Shown: positions 27,415 through 37,753, counted from the first letter of the stretch. The stretch: 60,994 bases of DNA from Halosimplex carlsbadense 2-9-1 (GCF_000337455.1 NZ_AOIU01000031.1:135595-196588), one strand, 5' to 3'. Translations and numbers: made by a program. The notes: generated from the sequence alone by a model not told the origin.

Positions 27415-28176
27415 CTAGGAGTAGTTGTGTTCGAGTTCGACGACGTTTGCGGCGCCGAGGACGGCCTGTCGGAGGTCCTCGTAGAAGCGGTCATCGTCGA
27501 CGCGGTGGACGGGGCAGGAGACGCTGATGGCGGCGATAGCGCGGTCGTCGTCGTCGGTGATGGGCGCGGCGACGCAGCGCAGGCCGTTGAGTCGTTCCTC
27601 CTCGTCGACGGCGTAGCCCTGCTCGCGGACCTCGGCGAGTTCCTCGAAGAAGGCGTCGGGGTCGGTGATGGTGTGTTCGGTCTCGGCGGGCATGCCGTGT
27701 TCGTCGAGGATCACCTCGACTTCGTCCTCGGGGCGAAACCCCAGGATGGCCTTGCCGAGGCCGGTGCAGTGGAGGTTGACGCGCTTGCCCTCGTAGGTGT
27801 CGAGTTCGACGGCGTTGTCGCCCTGGGCCTGGTAGAGGTAGATGCCCTGGCCGCTCTTCTCGACGAGGAGGTTGACGAGTTCGCCCGTCTCGTCGGCGAG
27901 CTTGTCGACCTCGGCGTGAGCGGCGTCGAAGATCTCGTTGCGCTTGCGAGCGTAGGCGCCCAGCCCCAGGAACGCGAGCCCGATGTGGTACTCCTCGCCC
28001 TCCTTGACGACGTACTCGCGGTTGGCGAGCGTGTTGAGGTGGTTGTGAACCGCGCTCTTGCCCACGTCGACCCGGTCGGCGACCTCCGAGACGCCCGCGC
28101 CGTCGAGCTCCTGGATGATCTCGACGATCTGTAAGGTCCTGTCGACCGTCGTGACCGGATGTTTCGGCTCGTCCAT
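27415..28176 (-). CDS. xacR: IclR-family transcriptional regulator (XacR-like)
   Basis: A DNA-binding regulator predicted to control the pentose-oxidation genes beside it. Of 253 residues, an N-terminal winged helix (about 10-70, VSEVADRVDVGKSAVHNHLN) is followed by the IclR effector-binding domain (about 80-250, with CTGLGKAILGF and RCVAAPI). The effector would be a small metabolite such as a sugar acid. In Haloferax volcanii an IclR protein, XacR, controls the xac genes and lies next to xacD/xacF homologs, as here. The symbol rests on that synteny. RhcR-type IclR regulators of rhamnose use are an alternative. Its 3' end abuts the palindrome array. Confidence 0.82.
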   Translation of the reverse strand: MDEPKHPVTTVDRTLQIVEIIQELDGAGVSEVADRVDVGKSAVHNHLNTLANREYVVKEGEEYHIGLAFLGLGAYARKRNEIFDAAHAEVDKLADETGELVNLLVEKSGQGIYLYQAQGDNAVELDTYEGKRVNLHCTGLGKAILGFRPEDEVEVILDEHGMPAETEHTITDPDAFFEELAEVREQGYAVDEEERLNGLRCVAAPITDDDDRAIAAISVSCPVHRVDDDRFYEDLRQAVLGAANVVELEHNYS

Positions 28177-28512
28177 ACTCGACGATTCGCGGCGTCGTAC
28201 TTACTTGTTCTGTTCGGACGAACTCCGTTCTGTATCGTTCCGTTCGCTTCGTTCGCGAACGGGAAATGCGGCCGTTTCGCGGCGGCGGCGTTCGACCGAG
28301 TGAAACGCGCTCGTGTGCAGTCGCTCGAAGGCGCGAGCGCGTCGAGACGTAAAGCACGACTCGGCCGGCGTTCGGATCGGCCGGTAAATCGGACGCTGCG
28401 ATTTCGGCGAAGCGTACGCTTCGTCGAACGAGTCGAATCGAAGATTCTCGGCTCGACGAGGCTTATGCCTCGTCGAACTCCGCTGAGCTTGGCTCAGCGT
28501 GCTCGCCGAAGC
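28177..28512 (-). other. Intergenic region between xacD-like and IclR genes
   Basis: No gene is seen in these roughly 335 bases. The part near IclR (28196-28207, tacttacttgtt) is AT-richer and may hold its promoter. A 12-bp palindrome cgttcgcgaacg lies near 28251-28262. The part nearest xacD contains the repeated palindromes described at 28408-28522. Confidence 0.5.
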
Positions 28513-28522
28513 TTACGCTTCG
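28408..28522. repeat. Cluster of four palindromes with copies of the xacD 3' end
   Basis: Stems lie at 28408-28423 (cgaagcgtacgcttcg, perfect 16 bp), 28454-28475 (cgacgaggc/gcctcgtcg), 28481-28499 (cgctgagc/gctcagcg) and 28507-28522 (cgaagc/gcttcg). The last stem contains the xacD stop codon. Three of them are followed by the same tcgtcgaac, which in the real gene encodes the FDEA end. They look like degenerate tandem copies of the gene end plus its terminator stem. Confidence 0.7.
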
Positions 28523-29751
28523 TCGAACAGGGTCTCGCCTTCGACCATGTTCGCCTCGACGGTGTCGAAGTCGAAGGTCAGGCCGAGGCCGGGCTCTTCG
28601 GGGATCTCCATGCGGCCCTCCTCGATGAGGTTGTCCTCTTCGACCAGGTCCTCCCACCAGCCGAGCTCGTAGGAGTGGTACTCGACGGCGAGGGAGTTCG
28701 GGATGGCGGCCGCGAGCTGCGCAGAGGCCATCGTCCCGATGGGCGAGGAGACGTTGTGCATGGCGACGGGGATGTAGTACATGTCGGCCATGGCTGCGAT
28801 CTTGCGACCCTCGCGCATGCCGCCGACGCGCGGGATGTCGGGGGCGATGATGTCGATAGCCTCGTTCTCGATGAGGTCGCGGTTGCCGTGGGTGCGGTAG
28901 ACGTTCTCGCCGGTCGCGGTCGGCGTGGCGGTCGACTGCGTGACCTCGCGCTGGGCGTCGTGGTTCTCGGGCGGAACGACGTCCTCGAGCCACCAGACGT
29001 CGTACTCTTCGAGGCGCTTGGCGAGGCGCTTGGCGCTGCCGGTGGCGTACGACCAGTGGCAGTCGAAGGCCACGTCGGCGCGGTCGCCGACGGCTTCCGT
29101 GGTCGCCTCGACGATCTCGGCCTTGTGCTCGATCTCGCCCGGGCGGAGGTGGCGGTTGGCGCGGTCCTTCTCGTGACCGGAGGGCACGTCGAGGTCGAAC
29201 TTGATGGCGTCGTAGCCCAGGTCGGAGACGACGCGGTCGGCCTCCTCGGCGCAGGCCTGCGGGTCGGCCTCGTCCTCGGTGTGGAGGTCGCAGTAGATGC
29301 GAGCCTCGTCGCGGTACTTGCCGCCGAGCAGCTGGTAGGCCGGCAGGTCGGTGAGCTTGCCCGCCACGTCGTGCAGCGCGATCTCGACGCCGGAGATGGC
29401 GGAGATGACCTTCCCGGAGATAGAGCCCTCGCCCGACATCTTCTGGATCATGTGCTCGTAGAGGCGGTCGATGTCGAGGGGGTTCTCGCCGATGAGGAAC
29501 GGCTTCATCCGCTCGATGATGGCGGTGTCGCCGCCGCCCCAGTAACACTCACCGTTGCCGACCGGGCCGGCGTCGGTGTAGACGCGCACGAGGATCCACG
29601 GGTAGTTGCCGTCGACCATGGTGGTCTGTACGTCGGTGATCTCGGCGTCGCGTGTGCCGCCGCGCTCGTTCTCGACGCCCATCGTCTCGGCGGAGAGGTC
29701 CCGCATCGTGTATTCAGCGTTCGGATCGCTGATCTTGTCGAAGTCGACCAT
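28513..29751 (-). CDS. xacD: Enolase-superfamily sugar-acid dehydratase, D-xylonate dehydratase (XacD-like)
   Basis: Predicted to dehydrate D-xylonate (and possibly L-arabinonate) to the 2-keto-3-deoxy acid in oxidative pentose degradation. The 412-residue protein has the enolase-superfamily capping domain (about 35-150) and a (beta/alpha) barrel with Mg ligands Asp230 (AFDCHW), Glu256 (WWLEDVV) and Glu282 (GEN). The KFD motif near Lys184 and His332 (AMHN) are candidate catalytic residues. The N-terminus (ISDPNAEYTMRDLSAETMG) and the C-terminus ending GETLFDEA strongly recall the Haloferax volcanii XacD family as I remember it. ATG 29751 is chosen over 29793 because of the TATA box 31 bases upstream. 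It is divergent from xacF. Galactonate- or rhamnonate-type specificity cannot be excluded. Confidence 0.85.
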   Translation of the reverse strand: MVDFDKISDPNAEYTMRDLSAETMGVENERGGTRDAEITDVQTTMVDGNYPWILVRVYTDAGPVGNGECYWGGGDTAIIERMKPFLIGENPLDIDRLYEHMIQKMSGEGSISGKVISAISGVEIALHDVAGKLTDLPAYQLLGGKYRDEARIYCDLHTEDEADPQACAEEADRVVSDLGYDAIKFDLDVPSGHEKDRANRHLRPGEIEHKAEIVEATTEAVGDRADVAFDCHWSYATGSAKRLAKRLEEYDVWWLEDVVPPENHDAQREVTQSTATPTATGENVYRTHGNRDLIENEAIDIIAPDIPRVGGMREGRKIAAMADMYYIPVAMHNVSSPIGTMASAQLAAAIPNSLAVEYHSYELGWWEDLVEEDNLIEEGRMEIPEEPGLGLTFDFDTVEANMVEGETLFDEA

Positions 29752-29778
29752 GACGAGTATAGGTCCAGACGTAACTCG

Positions 29779-29785
29779 CTTAAAG
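29779..29785 (-). promoter_or_regulatory. TATA-like box for xacD
   Basis: On the minus strand the sequence ctttaag is centred 31 bases before ATG 29751. It lies in the 156-base region between the divergent xacD and xacF genes, where a shared regulator site would be expected. Confidence 0.5.
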
Positions 29786-29907
29786 TTTCCCACATCCGCC
29801 CGGGACCGGTCACGCCGGTCGTTCGGGCGACCGAGCCGATCGAGATAGTGGCAGGCCGTGTCCTGTATGGAAACTCGTAAGTGGGCGCCAGCCGACCGTT
29901 AGCGTGC

Positions 29908-31359
<1,452 letters not shown>

Positions 31360-31971
31360 ACCCGCTCCCCGGCGTTCGCTTCGTAGCTGAGTGCGGACTT
31401 CTGTCCGGGATCGCCGGACTCTCTCTCTTTCCGTCGCCGTCATCGAAACGCCGATCCCCTCGTAGCCGCCCGATCACCCGACCACCGCCGATCCGGTTTC
31501 GAACCCGTTCTGTTCAGGTGAACGGAAACTCGACACTTCGGTGACCTAACGCGCCCGGCAGAGCGCGGACAGACCGGGTATCGTCGCTCAGGCCGAGACA
31601 ATACACATCGTTACGAACGTCTTCGTAGGAGTAACCAGCGTTCGTCTAAACGGAACGGCAGTTCGAATCATCTGGGATGGACGGTCCGGACTAGCAGGCA
31701 TGACAGTACTACGCGTGTAATTCCGATCGGACCGAGCGATCGGGTGTCGGCCTCACCGGGGCCAGGAAAGCCACGGGCCCGCAGTTCGAAACGGACCAGA
31801 CACCGGTCTACGACCCCCGTTCGAGGCGCCGACGAGCGGCGGAACGCGCCCCGTCGATCGGCCATTTTCGTATAGCGACATACTATTTATTCGTTCGGCA
31901 TCGGACGGTGACGGTGAAGGACACGTGACGAGATCAGTACGAGATAGAAAGATCGCGGGGGCGATGACGGC
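31360..31971. other. Gene-free region before the recombinase
   Basis: About 610 bases with no convincing gene on either strand. A gttca/tgaac dyad is at about 31513-31524. An AT-rich box (tactatttatt, 31881-31891) resembles a promoter; read on the minus strand it would serve a 65-codon arginine-rich frame (31668-31865) that does not look like a haloarchaeal protein. A tRNA-like gttcgaatc at 31661-31669 has no matching stem. Confidence 0.5.
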
Positions 31972-32997
31972 TCAGAGGAGCCGATAGATGTGGTCGGAGT
32001 ACACTTCGCGGACGCGGTCGCCCCAGTCGTGGGTGTAGGTGTCGATGATGTCCTGAGCGACGTCGCCGCGGAGGTACTTGACGATACCGCGGTCGCCGGT
32101 GCGGTCGCGGAGATGTGTCGTGAAGAAGTGACGGAAGTAGTGGGGTGTGACGTTCTCTTCGGCGCCGCCACCGTCCCGGTACCAGCCCTGGTCGCGGGCG
32201 TGCGTCTCGACGATGTGGTGGACCATGTCCGGGGTGAGCCGCTTGCCCCACTCGTCGGTCGTGCTGACGAACAGCGGGTCGGCGCCGGACCGCGGGTCCG
32301 GTCGCACGGCCAGCCACTCCACGAGGACGGTGGCGAGTTCCTCGTCGACGGGAATCGTCGTCGCCCGCTTGCGCTTGTTCGAGGCGGTCCGCGGCTGTCC
32401 GTTGTACTCCTGGCCCGCGCTCGGTGCGTCGTCGACGTAGATGGAGTCGGGCTTGCCGTCGAGCTGTGGCCGATGCGACCACTCGAACGGGCTCTCCGAC
32501 AGTGCCAGGTCCCGTCGGTCGAGGTTGCACAGTTCACCGGCTCGAACGCCCGTCTTCAGCAGCGTCACGATGATCGCTCTGTCCAGTGGATGGGTCACGT
32601 CGGCCACGAACGACCGCATCGCGGGGACGGTGATGTCGCGTCGCTCCGGGTCGACGTTGATCGACTCGTCGATCTCCTCCAGGACGAGCGCCATCGGGTT
32701 CTCCTCGAACGTCCCGACTTCGGTCATGTAGCCGTAGAAGCGGTGGAGATAGGAAGCGTACGTCGCGACGGTGCTCTCGCCGACCGACCCGCGGAGCTGG
32801 TGGATCCACGCCATGCAGTCCCGGTGGTTCGCTTCGTCGAGACCCAGCCCCCGTTCGGTCAGGTACGCTTCGAACTCTCTGAGGACGCGCTCGTAGGCGT
32901 CTCTCGTCCGCTGACTCTTGCCCTGGAACGTGATATCGTCGAGGAAGTACGCCACGGGGTCGTCGGTATCGGTCGCCCCGCGTTCGGCCCTACTCAT
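31972..32997 (-). CDS. Tyrosine recombinase (XerC/D-like integrase)
   Basis: Predicted site-specific DNA recombinase of 341 residues. The N-terminal SAM-like core-binding domain covers about 12-105 (YERVLREFEAYL, STVATYASYLHRFYGY). The catalytic domain has Arg152 (TGVRAGEL), a candidate Lys near 208, His286 and Arg289 (HYFRH), and the nucleophile Tyr321 (DTYTHDW). The usual Leu-Gly-His box before the tyrosine reads LRGD here. The gene overlaps the upstream small DNA-binding gene by 8 bases, so the pair is an operon. No tRNA or attachment site is visible beside it, so a chromosomal housekeeping role is as likely as an integrase of a lost element. Confidence 0.88.
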   Translation of the reverse strand: MSRAERGATDTDDPVAYFLDDITFQGKSQRTRDAYERVLREFEAYLTERGLGLDEANHRDCMAWIHQLRGSVGESTVATYASYLHRFYGYMTEVGTFEENPMALVLEEIDESINVDPERRDITVPAMRSFVADVTHPLDRAIIVTLLKTGVRAGELCNLDRRDLALSESPFEWSHRPQLDGKPDSIYVDDAPSAGQEYNGQPRTASNKRKRATTIPVDEELATVLVEWLAVRPDPRSGADPLFVSTTDEWGKRLTPDMVHHIVETHARDQGWYRDGGGAEENVTPHYFRHFFTTHLRDRTGDRGIVKYLRGDVAQDIIDTYTHDWGDRVREVYSDHIYRLL

Positions 32998-33421
32998 CGA
33001 TGGTGTACCCGCCGTTGCGGCCGCTGTAGGCGACTCGGCCGTCCGACTGAAGCGTCTGGAGTGCGTCCTCCAGTCCCGCTTCGATATCGTCGGTTACCGC
33101 TTCGAGTAGCTCGTCCCACGACAGGTAGTCGCCCGACCGCAACGCCTCGACGACCCTGTCTTCGAGGTCCGAACCCCCGGAGTCGGCGCTCGAAGACGCC
33201 CCTTCGGAATCTGTCTCCGACGGCGTCTCGGTTCCAGCGGGACCAGCGTTACCCGCCTCGTCACCGTCGAAGCCGCGACGGCCCGCCTGAACCATGGTTC
33301 GGACGAACTCGCTGCGGCTCATCCCGAGTTCGTCGGCGTGTTCGTCCCACTCCTCGCGCTGGTAGGCCGGGACGTACGTCCTGACTGCCGTCCGCGAGGT
33401 ATCTACGTCACTCTCGCTCAT
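32990..33421 (-). CDS. Ribbon-helix-helix/winged-helix DNA-binding protein, DUF5805-like
   Basis: A 143-residue protein in two parts. The N-terminus (about 8-55, RTYVPAYQREEWDEHADELG, then MSRSEFVRTMVQAGRRGF) resembles a ribbon-helix-helix fold. An acidic Ser/Glu-rich linker leads to a C-terminal winged-helix-like segment (about 90-143, LSWDELLEAV ... RVAYSGRNGGYTI). I associate this with the haloarchaeal DUF5805 family, from memory only. ATG 33421 is chosen because the longer frame to 33448 adds a non-acidic extension. Its stop overlaps the recombinase start by 8 bases, which suggests it regulates or assists the recombinase. Confidence 0.78.
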   Translation of the reverse strand: MSESDVDTSRTAVRTYVPAYQREEWDEHADELGMSRSEFVRTMVQAGRRGFDGDEAGNAGPAGTETPSETDSEGASSSADSGGSDLEDRVVEALRSGDYLSWDELLEAVTDDIEAGLEDALQTLQSDGRVAYSGRNGGYTIDE

Positions 33422-34205
33422 TACCTGCTTACTTGCACCCGTCCACAATCAATCTACTCCCACACTCACGGATCAATTATCCACGGTTCTTCGACTGGAC
33501 CGTCAATATCCCTCCGAAACGGCGGTGTCAGGGCGTCCTACTCTCGAACCACTCTATCGACGAGGCCAATCTACGAAAGCAGGACCGGCGTGACGGTCTA
33601 GCCGGGAAAGACGACACCGTCCGACCGCATCTCGCTTGCCTTTGCCTATATCGATATGTGATGTACAGCGTCTGACGACCTCTGGTTCGGGAGCCATTTC
33701 GGCCTGGCCCTCGCCCAGCACGATACGTTCTCGTCAATTTCGCCGACAGCAGTCGCGCCGTCTGGATGAGTTCATCCGGCGAGTGGTCCGAGCGACTCTC
33801 GGTGCCGGGGTTCTCCTCACGCCGTGAATCGCTACGGCGGCGGGTTCCGGTCGGCCCGGCCGAGACAGGATTCGTCCAAATGGTGAGTGGGCACCGTTCC
33901 GGCCCAGATCGACCGCACCTAGACCGACGATCGACGACCGAACGGGGATCCCATGGTCGAACTATTGGTCACTTGCGCGGCGGGTCGGCTACGACTCCGC
34001 TCTAAGCTTCGCGACCGTGCCCGAACTGCAACCGGATGATGGTCGTCGAGGTGGTGCGCCGCGACCGGCGTAACCCCCTTCAGAGAAAGCCCGTTCGACG
34101 GCTCACGTTCGCGCAACCCCTGGGGGTAGCGCATGCGAGAACGCCCCTCGCTCGCGGTACCCGCCAAACTTCGAGCGTTGGGACCGAGAGCGGCGGATCT
34201 CGCAC
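33422..34205. other. Gene-poor region upstream of the DUF5805-like gene
   Basis: About 780 bases without a convincing gene. Local AT-rich spots (for example ctatatcgatatgtgatg near 33645-33662) resemble promoters but lead to no usable frame. Codon composition of the open frames is not acidic. Confidence 0.45.
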
Positions 34206-34376
34206 ATGAAGCTAATCCACACTCGCGAAGGCATGGTCAGGACGTTACTCGCCCTCGCGAACTACACGGACACTCGGAATTGCGATAATAAAAAGAGGCT
34301 GACAAAAAACGAATTAGCGGCGATCATCCTCGCACTCGACCCAGACACCGAATCACTACAGGATTCCAAGCTATGA
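34206..34376 (+). CDS. Small protein of 56 residues in an AT-rich island, unrecognised
   Basis: I do not recognise this protein. It starts MKLIHTREGMVRTLLALAN and ends LDPDTESLQDSKL. The codons are AT-rich (aaa, aat, tta) unlike almost every other gene in the window, which suggests recent transfer. The stop overlaps the next start as ATGA, the usual sign of translational coupling, and this is the main evidence that it is real. No clear promoter was seen. Confidence 0.5.
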   Translation: MKLIHTREGMVRTLLALANYTDTRNCDNKKRLTKNELAAIILALDPDTESLQDSKL

Positions 34377-34999
34377 GTACATACTCCCGGATAAAGGCCC
34401 TTATTTGTGAGATTAGGTCCGTTATAGCGGATCAGGCTGACGATTTAGTTGTGCATTTAGCACACAAAAGAGGGGATGAAGGCACATACACAACTAAAAA
34501 TTATCTTCGGAACGGCTTGCGGACCGTTCGCGCTGCTGTCGAAGGCGGGGCGGCGCCACCGGGCCGAGGACCAGTCGGACGGGACCTTCCGATCCTATCA
34601 CTTCCCAGTAACACGGAACCGAATTCGTGGAGTGGGTTTCGTATCGCTCGCGGTCGGCTCGGGAGTCCAGTGTCCCAGTTGCGAAGGTCGACACCCGCTC
34701 GACCTGTCGACGCTCGCTCGGCGGAGGAGCGACCATACTCGCCCGAGGTTTCCGATCCGCCCGGACGGCGAAGGGTCGACGACGAGTCTCGATCGACGGA
34801 TACGGCCGGGAAACCGGCGCCCGGTCGGGTCCTGCGGTGGCGTCCAACGCCACGGGTCGCTGTCACAGCTGGGGTTCCGGGCTGGACTGCGTCGAACGCT
34901 CCTCACCCTTCGCGAGACGGATCCGTCGGCAGTGGGGCCGTCCGTCCCGTTAGACGGGACGACCGCAAAGCGAGAGTGCTGCCGGTCACGAGCGGTTGA
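34373..34999 (+). pseudogene. Second small ORF of the AT-rich island, probably truncated or fused to non-coding DNA
   Basis: The frame begins MSTYSRIKALICEIRSVIAD and runs for 208 codons. The first 50 or so codons (to about 34520) are AT-rich and protein-like (DDLVVHLAHKRGDEG, YTTKNYLRNGL). After that the sequence turns abruptly GC-rich and the peptide becomes arginine/proline-rich like a random frame. I infer that the original gene was cut near 34500-34540 and joined to unrelated DNA. It overlaps the gene before it by four bases (ATGA). Confidence 0.4.
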
Positions 35000-36185
35000 C
35001 CGCTATCTCCTGGCAGCGCCAGAGTACGCCGTCCACGACCGGGGCGAATCGATAGTCACGGCCCCCCGGACTGACGGAATACGGTGTTCTGGACCTAAAC
35101 GGGTAGCGTCGGGCGCACATCTGTTCGCAGACGGGTCTGCCGACCTCCGGTGGGTGACGAGCGCCGGAGTTGGTCCTCATTTCCCCACGTCAGCAGCGCT
35201 CGACCCGCACAGGTGGTGGCCCGCTGGGAGGTTCGGACTGCGACGGTGGACGTACCGCAGGAGGCGACTGCCACGGGGGATCGTCGGGAGACTGCGGCGG
35301 ATAACCCGGTCGCTGGGAATCCCCGTACCAGGGGACGGCCCGTCCAGTCGAGGCCGAACCCCGCCTCGTCAAACTCGGGAGAGCGTCCCGTCACCGAACC
35401 GGTGCCGGGCCGATTTCCGCCGGAAGGAGCCGGCCGTTCACCGAGCGAGGGATGTCACGGTCGGGCCGCCCATGTGGCGGTCCCCAGCGGACAACGGCAG
35501 CTACCGGGCGGGAGCGACTCCTGATTCCGACTGTTCGCCCGGCCCCGAAGTCAGTATCTGCCGTCGACCGGTCGCCGACACACGAGCTCGATGAGCCCAG
35601 CTGAATCCTTCGGAGCCACGGGTTTACAATCGGACCCCCATGCTCGGGTGAGGATCAGCGGTCCGATCCGGCCGGACTCCCGATGAGACCGAACTCGGCG
35701 AACCGTACGGAGTGGCTGGGACGGAGCGGGCGCAACCGTGCCCCGTACACAGACGGGGTTCAGCCGCCGCTCTGTCGCCGCTCGTAGCCGCTTGGCCCAC
35801 TGTTGGCGCACGGGCCGATCCACCACCACCAGCCCCTGACGACCCCGTTGGCGGTCCCGGCCCGGCCGGATCACAGTGTCGCCGTAGTCCGGGATAGCTG
35901 GCGCGCCGGGGCTCGACACGCGTGTCCGCCGAGTGAATTGACTCGTCCGGACTCGCACGGAAATTCGACGCTCCAAAAATAAAGTAGTTGTCGAATTCTC
36001 GTCTGCAGTCGGGGACACGGTGTTCGACGCGACACTCGTAAACCTCATGGCGCTATATGAAGTTTCGACTGTTCCGGATCGAGGTCGGATACCGAAATCG
36101 CGTGCGAACGGGTCGCTCGAAGGGGAACTGACAGATAATTCCCGGAAACCGGTAGACTGAGGCGGCGGTAGACTAAGGGCGTGGT
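34541..36185. other. Long stretch without a convincing gene
   Basis: About 1.6 kb in which frames are open on both strands (up to 372 codons) but all yield arginine-, proline- and serine-rich peptides with no domain, no signal and no acidic bias. No structured RNA was recognised. An AT-rich spot at about 35975-35990 (ccaaaaataaag) may be a promoter remnant. The region may be decayed mobile DNA. Confidence 0.5.
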
Positions 36186-36602
36186 ATGGACGAGCGGTTG
36201 CTTCGAGCGACGGCGAGTATCAGGGGCGCGGTCTGCTCTCCGGCGGGCACGACGCTGACGATCCGACGCGCCAGCGACGGCGGGTGGGAACTCCCCGGCG
36301 GTCGGATCAGAGAGGGCGAAAACGTGACCGACTGCCTCCGTCGGGAACTCGCGGAGGAGGTCGGTATCGACGCGGCCGTGGGCGAGCCGGTCCACGCCTA
36401 CGCGTGGCGAAACGACGACGGCGACGACCGACTGGCGGTCTACTATCACTGCAGCGCCGCCGAGACGGACCTCGTGCTGAGCGACGAACACACCGAGGCC
36501 GAGTGGGTTTCGGAGGCCGAAGCCCGGGAGCGACTCTCGGCCCCACAGACGACTGCGGTCGTGAGAGCGGCGCGCGCCGAGCGCGGCGACCGGATGGGCT
36601 GA
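36186..36602 (+). CDS. Nudix hydrolase
   Basis: Predicted to hydrolyse a nucleoside diphosphate linked to another group. The 138-residue protein has a complete Nudix box at about 38-60 (GGRIREGEN ... RRELAEEVGI), with the REL-EE metal-binding core. Flanking strands are as usual for the fold. The substrate is not predictable from sequence; a nucleotide-sugar would suit the neighbouring polysaccharide genes. It is convergent with the next gene, 22 bases away. Confidence 0.88.
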   Translation: MDERLLRATASIRGAVCSPAGTTLTIRRASDGGWELPGGRIREGENVTDCLRRELAEEVGIDAAVGEPVHAYAWRNDDGDDRLAVYYHCSAAETDLVLSDEHTEAEWVSEAEARERLSAPQTTAVVRAARAERGDRMG

Positions 36603-36624
36603 TCGGCGACGCCCGCAGCGGAGT

Positions 36625-37680
36625 CTACCGACCGAGTGCGTTCCGGGTGCGAGCGGGGAGGTCGGGCAGGCGACTGCCCCCGAACCGATAGACCGCTCGG
36701 CCGACCAGCGAATCGATCCGCTCCCAGCGGAGCGTCGGGACCGGTTCGGCCCCCAACTCGGACTTGAACGCGTAGGTGCCGTCGGCGAAGTGCGGCGTCG
36801 TCTCTCCGAGGTCGCAGTTCCGGTATCCGTTGTCGATCCCCCACCGGAGCGCGGTGCGATACACCGCTTCGGTGGCGTACTGGTCGAATCGGCCGGGGTC
36901 GTAGGCGGGAAACAGTAGATGTAGCGTGGACCGCTCGCGGTCACAGACGGCGAATATCTCCCCCGCTACTGCGTCGTCGAGCGTCGACTGGAAGAGGACG
37001 ACCCGGTCACCCAGATGGGCCCGCAACGCCTGGAGGAACGCCCGGGAGACCCCGGCCCCTCCGATTCGGCACATGTGTTCGTCGTGTCTGTCCGCGAACG
37101 CGTCGACCGCGTCGGCGGTGACGTGGGCCGTCGTCCCCTCGACGCCGGCCTCCTCCGCCTTCCGCAGGTTGCGTCGCTTCTTCCCCGAAAAGTCCCCGAC
37201 CACGTCTTCCCACGGGCGATCCAGGCCGATGCGGAACTGACAGTCTCGGACCGTCGGGACGTACCCGCGTTCGCGGAGGCGCTGTGCGTACCGCAACGAC
37301 GCCCCGTTCCCCGGTTTGAGCAGGTGGCCGACGGTCCGGCCACTGGTCAGGTCGGCGACCCCGTCGAGGAGGGCGTCGAGCACGTCGTCCTCGGCGGTCG
37401 CTATCATCGCGCCGTTCGTGCCGGGGCGCGCCGGGCCGAGGAATCGAAGTCCCGGCATCGAGAGCGAGCGCTCGAACGCCGGATGCGCGCCGACGAGCGT
37501 CCCGTCGCGACGGACCTGCAGATACCTGGGCGTCGCGTCGCTCGCGGCCTCGTAGGCGGCGAGCCACTCGTGACGCTCGAAGAGGCAGCCGGTCCGGGAC
37601 TGCTGGGAGACGACGGCGTTCCACTCGTTCGGCTTGAGATCGGCGACGGTGTCGTGGACCGTCACCGTGAGGTCGCTCAT
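36625..37680 (-). CDS. GNAT/FemAB-like acyl- or aminoacyl-transferase
   Basis: A 351-residue cytosolic protein with two GNAT-like halves, as in FemAB and BioF2-type (peptidoglycan-bridge formation-like) proteins found in polysaccharide clusters. Typical elements are the N-terminal WNAVVSQQSRTGCLFERHEWL, the central KKRRNLRKAEEAGVE and the C-terminal half with GEIFAVCDRERSTLHLLFPAYD, then NCDLGETTPHFADGTYAFKS. It probably modifies a cell-surface sugar or precursor. The gene is divergent from the oxidoreductase at 37784. The acceptor is unknown. Confidence 0.78.
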   Translation of the reverse strand: MSDLTVTVHDTVADLKPNEWNAVVSQQSRTGCLFERHEWLAAYEAASDATPRYLQVRRDGTLVGAHPAFERSLSMPGLRFLGPARPGTNGAMIATAEDDVLDALLDGVADLTSGRTVGHLLKPGNGASLRYAQRLRERGYVPTVRDCQFRIGLDRPWEDVVGDFSGKKRRNLRKAEEAGVEGTTAHVTADAVDAFADRHDEHMCRIGGAGVSRAFLQALRAHLGDRVVLFQSTLDDAVAGEIFAVCDRERSTLHLLFPAYDPGRFDQYATEAVYRTALRWGIDNGYRNCDLGETTPHFADGTYAFKSELGAEPVPTLRWERIDSLVGRAVYRFGGSRLPDLPARTRNALGR

Positions 37681-37753
37681 CGAGCCACATTTGCGGCCCC
37701 GGAGCGTAACTGTATCTGATACGTCCCGCCCGCGACCGGTACGTATCGGGTGG

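Noticed and set aside
27265..28134. 289-codon plus-strand frame across the palindrome array and the IclR gene
   Set aside because: It runs antisense to a clear IclR protein and begins within the palindromes; no independent support.
31661..31669. gttcgaatc, which looks like a tRNA T-loop
   Set aside because: The flanking bases cannot form the T-stem and no acceptor or anticodon arm is found, so it is not a tRNA or a clear attachment-site remnant.
31668..31865. 65-codon minus-strand frame with a TATA-like box about 25 bases upstream
   Set aside because: The promoter spacing is attractive, but the peptide is arginine-rich and has no family. Kept only as a note in the intergenic entry.
34476..35594. 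372-codon plus-strand frame in the gene-poor region
   Set aside because: Arginine- and serine-rich, not acidic, with no domain; competing frames on both strands are equally open. Treated as non-coding.
35551..36048. 165-codon minus-strand frame with an AT-rich box near its start
   Set aside because: The peptide is basic and low in hydrophobic core residues, unlike other proteins here. The box alone is not enough.
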